DNA of 12,649 nt from CAIZGX01 sp964511555 (GTDB taxonomy: Bacteria > Bacteroidota > Bacteroidia > Flavobacteriales_D > Sanyastnellaceae). The notes below the pieces were generated by a model. That model searched no databases. It was given only the letters and a program-made list of their open reading frames with translations, and was not told the DNA's origin. Position numbers and translations under genes: made by a program. Shown here in pieces: positions 7,872 to 12,649 of the stretch (positions within the stretch are counted from its first letter, which is position 1; each line of letters starts with the position of its first letter). The stretch is taken from NCBI GenBank assembly GCA_964511555.1, contig CAZEFR010000055.1:1-12649 (forward strand), read 5' to 3'.

Positions 7872-7900
7872 TGTACCTCAGCTTTCAAAACGAATTAATC

Positions 7901-7916
7901 TACTCCTTTTGGAGTA
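7901..7916. terminator. Small hairpin beside repeat copy 2, possible weak terminator of algH
   Basis: TACTCC-TTTT-GGAGTA is a perfect 6-bp stem with a 4-base loop, immediately next to the hairpin chain. It lies in the 147-bp gap between algH and the CHASE2 gene, downstream of algH. No strong U-tract follows on the minus strand (GATTAATTC), so it is at best a weak intrinsic terminator. Confidence 0.35.
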
Positions 7917-7917
7917 T

Positions 7918-7972
7918 ACACGTTGTGATGACAGCGAAGCTGATGACCGACGAAGTCGGATGACCCTTCGGG
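7918..7972. repeat. Hairpin chain repeat, copy 2 (four units, left end truncated)
   Basis: The same module as 2195-2249, in the same orientation: CAC-GTT-GTG (7919-7927), CAGC-GAA-GCTG (7932-7942), CCGAC-GAA-GTCGG (7947-7959) and CCC-TTC-GGG (7964-7972), again joined by exact ATGA spacers at 7928, 7943 and 7960. The left arm of the second unit is lost at ACACGTTGTG, where similarity to copy 1 stops. It ends five bases from the algH stop codon, so in algH mRNA it would form the start of the 3' untranslated region. Confidence 0.9.
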
Positions 7973-7977
7973 AGGGG

Positions 7978-8550
7978 TTAATTCAAATTCGGATCTTCGG
8001 GGAAATTAGAGAGAAGCTTTCCTTTCGGGCCGAGGCGTTCCATGACTTCCTTCCAGACGTTGTTCTCTTTCGAGTTCATGATTAATTTGGAAGGGACATT
8101 CACCACGAACCAAGACTTCGATGTTATTTCTTCTTGAAGTTGTCCTATGGACCAACCGCTGTATCCTACGAAAAAACGAATGGCGTTTTCCGGAAGGGTT
8201 CCTTCTTCAATACGTTCGCGAATGCGCGTGAAATCTCCGCCGTACCAAACACCTTCCACAATGGGCGTGCTACCTTCAATCTCTTCTCCCAACGAATGAA
8301 TGTAAAAGAGACTGTCGTTCTTCACAGGGCCACCTAGACTAACGCGTCCGGGCATGTCTGGGAAATTCGCAATGATCTTACTTATCGGAAGGTCTATGTA
8401 ATTGTTCAACACAAATCCGAAAGAGCCTTCTTCGTTATTCTCGCACAACAAGATAACGGTCCGATGAAAAAACGGATCGCTGATGTAGGGCTCAGACAAC
8501 AAGACTTGTCCACGCTTCGGCACAGTGCTATCGCTCGGTTGAAAATTCAC
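7978..8550 (-). CDS. algH: AlgH/YqgE family protein (UPF0301)
   Basis: A 190-residue cytosolic protein of the UPF0301 family; biochemical role unsettled despite the AlgH name. Signatures are RGQVLLSEPYISDPFFHRTV (13-32), the ILLCENNEEGSFGFVLN region (33-49), LGGPV (72-76), VWYGGDF (101-107) and FFVGYSGWSIGQLQEE (126-141). The frame stays open to TTG at 8595, but that start would overlap the divergent gene at 8584 and add a non-conserved tail. GTG at 8550 gives 190 residues (E. coli YqgE is 187) and lies four bases after a TATTTTAG box, the same layout as neighbouring genes. Downstream, the stop is followed after five bases by hairpin repeat copy 2. Confidence 0.93.
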   Translation of the reverse strand: MNFQPSDSTVPKRGQVLLSEPYISDPFFHRTVILLCENNEEGSFGFVLNNYIDLPISKIIANFPDMPGRVSLGGPVKNDSLFYIHSLGEEIEGSTPIVEGVWYGGDFTRIRERIEEGTLPENAIRFFVGYSGWSIGQLQEEITSKSWFVVNVPSKLIMNSKENNVWKEVMERLGPKGKLLSNFPEDPNLN

Positions 8551-8554
8551 AGGG

Positions 8555-8562
8555 CTAAAATA
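8555..8562 (-). promoter_or_regulatory. Candidate -7 box of algH
   Basis: TATTTTAG on the minus strand differs from TAnnTTTG at one base and ends four bases before the GTG chosen as start, implying a leaderless or nearly leaderless mRNA. It lies in the 33-bp gap shared with the divergent TPR gene. No -33 box is evident. Confidence 0.4.
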
Positions 8563-8571
8563 GGAATTCCT

Positions 8572-8579
8572 TACTTTCG
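8572..8579 (+). promoter_or_regulatory. Candidate -7 box of the TPR protein gene
   Basis: TACTTTCG matches TAnnTTTG with one change, followed by CAAC and then the ATG at 8584. The spacing is identical to that at 10129-10136, so a leaderless transcript is likely. Confidence 0.5.
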
Positions 8580-8583
8580 CAAC

Positions 8584-10098
8584 ATGCGTTTTCAATTTTT
8601 AGTTTTTCTTTTCCTACTTCCATTTGTATCCCTTGCCCAACCGGGCGGAGGAGGCGGTGCTTACTTTCGACATTTCGGCGTTCCCGGGAAAGATTATACT
8701 TCTGAACTGTGTCTGAAGCACATGAAACTGCAGCGCATGAGCGGCGAACGCTCAAATATTATTGATTGGGAGCAAAGAGAATTAAGTAACCTTCATCTTG
8801 AACACAGAAGCTGGTCAGTCAGATATTCAGTCCAAGAGTACAGGGAAGTCGAAAACCACTATCGCTTGGTTTGGAAGGAAGACAACGATTCCATGGTGGT
8901 GATCTTCACGAACCTTATGCCTGAAAACGGAGCGGGATATTCAGAGACGTTCGACAGTTTGGTCTTTATGCCGGGGCATTATGAATTGAAACTTTCACTT
9001 GAACCTCGCTTTAACGGAGCAAGTTTCACACCTGCAACGGCTTCCATTTGGTTCAAAAGAAATATTGCAATGAAGTTAGAACCAAAAATTCCAACTTATT
9101 CCTTCTACTACTATTACAACGCCGCGCATCAAGAAAATTCGCAGGTCAAATACGAATACTCAGAACCTCATTTGATCAAGGCACAACAAATGGCCGAAAC
9201 GTTCGATCAAAAAAAATTAGTGCTCACGGAACGCATTCGCTTTCACCGTTTAAAATTCAATAATGATACAGCATTGAATCTTGCTTTGGAGTTAGACTCA
9301 CTTTGTGAATCAATAAGTAGAAGGGACAATTCAGCATGTAATGTTCTCATTGAACTTTACACCGAACGAAAAGAATACGAGAAAGCCCTTCCCTACTACG
9401 CAAGACTTTCGAAGGAGTACAACGATGAAAGTCATTTGATTAGCGAAGCGCTCTTCCTTGAAATGAAATTGAATCGTTCTGAAGAGTCCATTGCTCTTTG
9501 CGAAATTCTACTCAGTCGCATTCCCAAGGATCACATGAAGGACTATCCGATTGGGGCTTCTCCGCATGCGGAGACCATACTTCACATTGGAGAAATCTTT
9601 TGGCATGCGAACAAACCCAAAGAAGCGAAATTCTATTTTGAACTTGCCGTTCAGGTGGGTGCCTTCCACACCAGCGACGATCGCTATGTGAACTTATTCG
9701 AATCGTATATTGAAAAATTTCCTACCGAAACAACGTTCTACATCTGCCGCGCCGCTGCCAATATAGGAAGAGCGCCCTACCTCGGTTGGGGAAACATGAC
9801 ACGTATGGTTTGCACAGAGGCCATGGAAGATTGCGACAACGCAATGAGATTAGGTAGAAAAGACTTCTTAGTCTATTACACCAAAGGTGAAGCCATGCAG
9901 CTGATTAAAAAGAATGAAGAAGGACTAAAAATCGCCGACGAATGCATTCGGCTTGAACCGAAAGATCCCAGAGGATACTTGCTCAAGAGCATGTTCTACA
10001 ACGACATTCGAACCGAAAACGCTATGAAAAAAGCGGAAGAATACCGAACCGAATTTCGCAATAGACTTATCGACTTTCGTTTCGATTTTCATTATTAG
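8584..10098 (+). CDS. Secreted TPR-repeat protein
   Basis: A 504-residue protein with a signal peptide (MRFQFLVFLFLLPFVSLAQ, no lipobox) followed by a PGGGGG run, so exported, probably periplasmic. An N-terminal beta-rich region (about 20-190) is unassigned; it has charged strands and an RYSVQEYR stretch. TPR-like helical pairs are visible at about 253-300 (KEYEKALPYYARLSKEY), 328-362 (HIGEIFWHANKPKEAKFYFELAV) and 428-475 (YYTKGEAMQLIKKNEEGLKI then RLEPKDPRGYLLKSMFY). The ATG at 8584 is chosen because the frame upstream lies inside algH and the signal peptide begins here. It is divergent from algH. The partner bound by the TPRs is unknown. I recognise no specific family. Confidence 0.88.
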   Translation: MRFQFLVFLFLLPFVSLAQPGGGGGAYFRHFGVPGKDYTSELCLKHMKLQRMSGERSNIIDWEQRELSNLHLEHRSWSVRYSVQEYREVENHYRLVWKEDNDSMVVIFTNLMPENGAGYSETFDSLVFMPGHYELKLSLEPRFNGASFTPATASIWFKRNIAMKLEPKIPTYSFYYYYNAAHQENSQVKYEYSEPHLIKAQQMAETFDQKKLVLTERIRFHRLKFNNDTALNLALELDSLCESISRRDNSACNVLIELYTERKEYEKALPYYARLSKEYNDESHLISEALFLEMKLNRSEESIALCEILLSRIPKDHMKDYPIGASPHAETILHIGEIFWHANKPKEAKFYFELAVQVGAFHTSDDRYVNLFESYIEKFPTETTFYICRAAANIGRAPYLGWGNMTRMVCTEAMEDCDNAMRLGRKDFLVYYTKGEAMQLIKKNEEGLKIADECIRLEPKDPRGYLLKSMFYNDIRTENAMKKAEEYRTEFRNRLIDFRFDFHY

Positions 10099-10128
10099 AA
10101 AATTCAAAGTGTATGCACCTTGTCGCGT

Positions 10129-10136
10129 TATCTTTG
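10129..10136 (+). promoter_or_regulatory. Exact -7 box directly before the DUF493 gene
   Basis: TATCTTTG is an exact TAnnTTTG match, followed by CCAC and the ATG at 10141. A start about seven bases downstream of the box would fall at the ATG, so the message is probably leaderless. There is no clear -33 TTTG at 19 bases (AAAG is found there). Confidence 0.6.
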
Positions 10137-10140
10137 CCAC

Positions 10141-10413
10141 ATGGATGAATCGAGACTTTCTGCCCTTCGTGCCGAGTTGAACAAAATTCACAAATGGCCA
10201 AGCAAGTACATGTTTAAGTTTATTGTTCCTTCATTCGAAGAGCGCGTAACGGCAGTGAAATTAATCTTTGGTGAAAGTGCGCATTTCGAGATGAAGTGGA
10301 GTGCAAACGGAAAATACACCTCTATTACTGTTCATGCCATGATGATGAATGTTGAAGAGATTTTCGAGAAGTACGAGGAAGCCGCTAAAATTGAAGGAAT
10401 TATAAGTTTATAA
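10141..10413 (+). CDS. DUF493 family protein (YbeD-like)
   Basis: A 90-residue cytosolic protein with the Bacteroidota DUF493 pattern: WPSKYMFKFIVPS (19-31), a charged helix (33-43), SANGKYTSITVHAMMM (54-69) and a C-terminal KYEEAAKIEGIISL (77-90). E. coli YbeD belongs to this ACT-like fold family; its role is unsettled. An in-frame TTG at 10120 was rejected because the promoter box falls between it and the ATG. One base separates its stop from the next gene's ATG, so it heads a three-gene run with the 123-residue protein and fmt. Confidence 0.92.
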   Translation: MDESRLSALRAELNKIHKWPSKYMFKFIVPSFEERVTAVKLIFGESAHFEMKWSANGKYTSITVHAMMMNVEEIFEKYEEAAKIEGIISL

Positions 10414-10414
10414 T

Positions 10415-10786
10415 ATGAAGACATTTGAACTGTTAAGAAACGTATTGCTGGTGTCATTACTCGCCATGCTGACGTATGTGTTGTATAAGCGCATGTTGCA
10501 CGTGATGCGCAAGCAGCATGTTCAGAATTTATATCCCGCTCTTCCGAATCAATTGAATTGGACAGAATCTGGTCAAGGGCAAATTGCGTTGACCTTGAAC
10601 ATGAAGATGCATTTAGACATTCAGATTTTCAATGAAGAGAATCAATCTATTCTTACGCTTGCTAACGAAGAGTTCCCGAAGGGAGATCATATTTTCACTT
10701 TTGAAAAGAGTCAATTTTCTTCCGGAAAATATTACTACAAAATTGTTTCTCCGCACGAACAAGCTTCTCAATACTTCAGCATCTAA
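10415..10786 (+). CDS. Membrane-anchored small protein with a FlgD/T9SS-tail-like beta domain
   Basis: A 123-residue protein with one N-terminal transmembrane segment (about 8-24) followed by a basic stretch (KRMLHVMRKQH), so the topology is uncertain. The C-terminal half (about 55-123) has strands LDIQIFNEENQSILTL, then FPKGDHIFTF and FSSGKYYYKIVSP. This resembles the FlgD-like or type IX sorting-domain sandwich (nIyNe-G-L...pG-h...f...l-sG-YyykI). It is squeezed between DUF493 and fmt, and its TAA overlaps the fmt ATG by one base, so it is translationally coupled to a translation-initiation gene. Function unknown; the fold call is a pattern guess. Confidence 0.82.
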   Translation: MKTFELLRNVLLVSLLAMLTYVLYKRMLHVMRKQHVQNLYPALPNQLNWTESGQGQIALTLNMKMHLDIQIFNEENQSILTLANEEFPKGDHIFTFEKSQFSSGKYYYKIVSPHEQASQYFSI

Positions 10787-11709
10787 TGTCGTTACGCATT
10801 GTCTTTCTTGGAACTCCTGAATTCGCGACAACCTCGCTGAATGCCTTGCTGCAAAGCAAACACGAAGTGGTTGGCGTGGTGACTGCTCCTGACAAACCCG
10901 CAGGGCGCGGACAGCAGTTGAATGAAAGTGATGTGAAGAAGTTCGCGGTTCAACATGATTTGAAATTGTTTCAACCTGAAAAATTGCGCGACGAGCATTT
11001 CATTCAAGAATTGAAAAATTTGAATGCCGATTTATTCGTGGTGGTGGCCTTCCGCATGTTACCCGAAGTGGTTTGGAACATGCCTCGATTGGGCACTTTG
11101 AATTTGCACGGTTCCCTCCTTCCGCAGTACCGCGGAGCGGCCCCCATTCAATGGGCGGTTATGAACGGAGAGACAGAAACCGGTTGCACGACCTTCCGAT
11201 TGAAACACGAAATAGACACAGGTGAAGTTTTGGGTCAGCATAAAATGAGCATCGCTCCAAATGAAACCGCCGGAGAATTGTACGAACGCATGATGCACGA
11301 AGGCGCAGACTTGTTGGTTCGCACTCTCGATTTACTGGAAGAAGAAAAGGTTGAACCAATTGCGCAAGAAGAACTAATTACCAGCGAATTAAAGCACGCG
11401 CCTAAACTTTTAAAAGAAGACGGACGAGTGCGATTGACGGACACTCCAGCGATGGTGCACAATCGCGTTCGCGGGGTCACTCCATTCCCAGGCGCCTTCA
11501 CAACCTTTCAAGGAAAGATCTTAAAAATTCACAAAGGCCTTCCTGAAGAAACCGAACATTCATTCGAGTTGGGTTCTTTTCATTCCGACAACAAGACATT
11601 TTTGAAGTTGGCTGTTAATGGAGGGTATTACAATCTTTTGGAAGTTCAGTTGGAAGGGAAGAAAAAATTAAGAGTAGATGAGTTCCTCAGGGGAATGAGC
11701 GTTGGGTAA
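10786..11709 (+). CDS. fmt: Methionyl-tRNA formyltransferase
   Basis: Transfers a formyl group from 10-formyl-tetrahydrofolate to Met-tRNA-fMet for translation initiation; cytosolic. The 307-residue length is typical (E. coli 315). N-terminal Rossmann domain: IVFLGTPEFA (5-14) and TAPDKPAGRGQ (33-43). The formyl-transfer centre is N106 and H108 (LNLHGSLLPQYRGAAPIQWA, 105-124) and D144 in EIDTGEV, in exact E. coli numbering. The C-terminal OB-like domain binds tRNA (about 205-305; VHNRVRGVTPFPGAF). The first ATG overlaps the previous stop by one base. Its stop codon is inside the first unit of a 10-bp repeat block (11704-11743). Confidence 0.98.
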   Translation: MSLRIVFLGTPEFATTSLNALLQSKHEVVGVVTAPDKPAGRGQQLNESDVKKFAVQHDLKLFQPEKLRDEHFIQELKNLNADLFVVVAFRMLPEVVWNMPRLGTLNLHGSLLPQYRGAAPIQWAVMNGETETGCTTFRLKHEIDTGEVLGQHKMSIAPNETAGELYERMMHEGADLLVRTLDLLEEEKVEPIAQEELITSELKHAPKLLKEDGRVRLTDTPAMVHNRVRGVTPFPGAFTTFQGKILKIHKGLPEETEHSFELGSFHSDNKTFLKLAVNGGYYNLLEVQLEGKKKLRVDEFLRGMSVG

Positions 11710-11743
11710 GGGAAGGTAAGAAAAGGGAAGATTGGGGAAGAAA
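11704..11743. repeat. 10-bp tandem repeat block A (four units)
   Basis: Units GGGTAAGGGA, AGGTAAGAAA, AGGGAAGATT and GGGGAAGAAA, in perfect 10-base register, share the core NGGKAAG. The fmt stop codon TAA (11707-11709) lies in unit one. The strand is almost purely purine on plus. It has the same unit as block B. Confidence 0.7.
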
Positions 11744-11745
11744 TG

Positions 11746-11781
11746 ATTTCCATTCTCATTCTGTTTCTGTTTCTCATTCTT
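11746..11781. repeat. Hexamer pyrimidine-rich tandem repeat (six units)
   Basis: Six consecutive hexamers ATTTCC, ATTCTC, ATTCTG, TTTCTG, TTTCTC and ATTCTT, consensus WTTCTS, lie between the two purine blocks. The reverse complement (SAGAAW) resembles the GAGAA core of block B, so long weak hairpins between this tract and block B are possible. Confidence 0.65.
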
Positions 11782-11796
11782 GATACACTCTTAGTT

Positions 11797-11846
11797 AGGT
11801 GAGAGAAGTTAAGAGAAGTTAAGAGATGGTAAGAGAGGGGAAGACT
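11797..11846. repeat. 10-bp tandem repeat block B (five units)
   Basis: Units AGGTGAGAGA, AGTTAAGAGA (twice), TGGTAAGAGA and GGGGAAGACT, in exact 10-base register, share consensus NGKTAAGAGA. It is the same family as block A and in the same orientation. It lies between fmt and fabI with no open frame worth calling. Confidence 0.75.
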
Positions 11847-11852
11847 TAATCG

Positions 11853-11872
11853 GGTCGAAAAATTTTTCGACC
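11853..11872. terminator. Perfect 20-bp palindrome, probable fmt terminator or protein-binding site
   Basis: GGTCGAAAAA followed by its exact reverse complement TTTTTCGACC. As RNA it could fold as GGUCGAAA, a four-base AAUU loop and UUUCGACC; only a few U follow (UUAUGUCUUUU), so termination would be modest and possibly bidirectional. As DNA it is a perfect dyad 106 bases upstream of the fabI ATG and about 79 bases before the fabI -7 box, so it could also be a regulator site. Confidence 0.5.
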
Positions 11873-11950
11873 TTATGTCTTTTCAAACAAAGTGAACATC
11901 CCATTGTGAATATGCTTTTCATTCAGGAAGTTTCAATGTAATAAAAAATG

Positions 11951-11958
11951 TATTTTTG
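11951..11958 (+). promoter_or_regulatory. -7 box of fabI
   Basis: TATTTTTG is an exact TAnnTTTG match ending 19 bases before the fabI ATG, giving a leader of roughly a dozen bases. The best upstream partner, TTTC at 11931, is 16 rather than 19 bases away. No Shine-Dalgarno is present before the ATG (AATCTTAATCAT). Confidence 0.55.
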
Positions 11959-11977
11959 AAATCTAAATCTTAATCAT

Positions 11978-12649
11978 ATGTCAAGTCAATTACTCAAAGG
12001 CAAAAAAGGAATTATCAGTGGTGCATTGAATAACATGAGTATCGCATGGAAAGTGGCCGAACGTGCTGCTGAAGAAGGTGCTCAGATTGTATTAACCAAT
12101 GCTCCTATTGCCATGCGCATGGGTGAAATCAACGGTTTGGCTGAAAAGATTAACGCTCCTATTATTGCTGCCGATGCAACAAGCGAAGCAGATTTAGAAA
12201 ACCTTTTCGATAAGTCTATGGAACACTTCGGTGGGAAAGTAGATTTCGTTTTGCACAGCATTGGCATGTCGCCAAACGTTCGCAAAGGCAGACATTACAC
12301 AGATTTGAACTACGAGTGGTACAAGCAATCGTTGGACGTAAGCGCAATGTCGCTTCACAAAATGTTGGCCACTGCTTATAAGAAAGACGCCATTAGCGAT
12401 TGGGGAAGTGTGGTTGCATTAAGCTACATTGCTGCACAGCGCACGTTCCCAGATTATTCAGACATGGCAGATGCAAAGGCGTTGTTGGAAAGCATTGCGC
12501 GCAGTTTCGGTTACCATTACGGTACAGCGAAGAAAGTGCGTATCAACACCATTTCTCAATCTCCAACAGTGACCACTGCTGGATCAGGCGTAAAAGGATT
12601 CGACGGCTTCATTAGTTTCGCCGAAGAAATGTCTCCGCTTGGAAACGCA
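11978..12649 (+). CDS. fabI: Enoyl-[acyl-carrier-protein] reductase, FabI type (3' end outside window)
   Basis: NADH-dependent reduction of trans-2-enoyl-ACP in the last step of each fatty-acid elongation cycle; cytosolic. The visible 224 codons of about 270 contain the nucleotide-binding SGALNNMSIAWKVAE (14-28), ADATSEADL (65-73), HSIGMSPN (93-100) and the catalytic region ALSYIAAQRTFPDYSDMADAK (147-167, in two parts). Tyr150, Tyr160 and Lys167 keep the FabI Y-x9-Y-x6-K spacing (Tyr146, Tyr156 and Lys163 in E. coli). INTISQSPTVTTAGSGV (189-205) precedes the substrate loop. The frame reads off the right edge with no defect. It has its own promoter and is probably not co-transcribed with fmt. 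Confidence 0.98.
   Translation, partial: MSSQLLKGKKGIISGALNNMSIAWKVAERAAEEGAQIVLTNAPIAMRMGEINGLAEKINAPIIAADATSEADLENLFDKSMEHFGGKVDFVLHSIGMSPNVRKGRHYTDLNYEWYKQSLDVSAMSLHKMLATAYKKDAISDWGSVVALSYIAAQRTFPDYSDMADAKALLESIARSFGYHYGTAKKVRINTISQSPTVTTAGSGVKGFDGFISFAEEMSPLGNA

Noticed and set aside
7857..7900. Insertion-sequence ends beside the CHASE2 operon
   Set aside because: No transposase, target-site duplication or long terminal inverted repeats are visible; only the hairpin chains are shared between the two sides.
8464..8583. N-terminal extension of the TPR protein to 8464
   Set aside because: The extension lies on coding sequence of algH in antisense, lacks a signal peptide, and a signal peptide with its own promoter box begins at 8584.
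10120..10140. TTG start for the DUF493 protein
   Set aside because: The exact TATCTTTG promoter box lies between the TTG and the ATG at 10141, and the family normally starts near the ATG.

Overview
The window comes from a member of the Bacteroidota, most likely Flavobacteriales (Cryomorphaceae/Crocinitomicaceae-like; the family is a guess). The evidence is the Bacteroidota -7 promoter box TAnnTTTG ahead of several genes, start codons only a few bases after that box, weak or absent Shine-Dalgarno sequences, and Bacteroidota-type versions of FabI, DUF493 and AlgH. No tRNA, rRNA, CRISPR array, transposase or phage gene was seen.

Layout. 1-722 (-) is the N-terminal 240 codons of fumarylacetoacetase (tyrosine degradation). 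Divergent from it, 782-2181 (+) is a two-gene membrane pair: a small signal-anchored protein overlapping by ATGA with an HTTM-like multi-pass protein. 2168-2249 is a chain of five short hairpins separated by ATGA; it contains the stop codon of the HTTM gene. 7830-2261 (-) is a three-gene operon read right to left: a CHASE2 sensor with transmembrane segments, a FecR-like secreted protein, and a 1188-residue secreted WD40-propeller/caspase-fold protease. Upstream of it, 7918-7972 holds a second, nearly identical hairpin chain in the same orientation. 7978-8550 (-) is algH/yqgE, divergent from a secreted TPR protein (8584-10098, +). Then come a DUF493 protein, a membrane-anchored small beta-rich protein and fmt (10141-11709, +), the last two overlapping by one base. 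A 268-base intergenic region follows, with 10-bp and 6-bp periodic repeats and a perfect 20-bp palindrome, and then fabI (11978 to the window end, +, partial at its 3' side).

The most interesting part is 2168-7972. It holds an all-exported CHASE2/FecR/WD40-caspase module, which I infer to be an envelope sensor coupled to a protease, bracketed by direct copies of a modular hairpin repeat. Over 56 aligned bases the two copies differ at three positions, and all three lie in hairpin loops. Stems are unchanged, which suggests the element works as folded RNA or DNA. In both copies the chain starts within a few bases of the stop codon of a minus-strand gene. The rest of the window is ordinary metabolism and housekeeping: tyrosine catabolism, initiator tRNA formylation and fatty-acid elongation.
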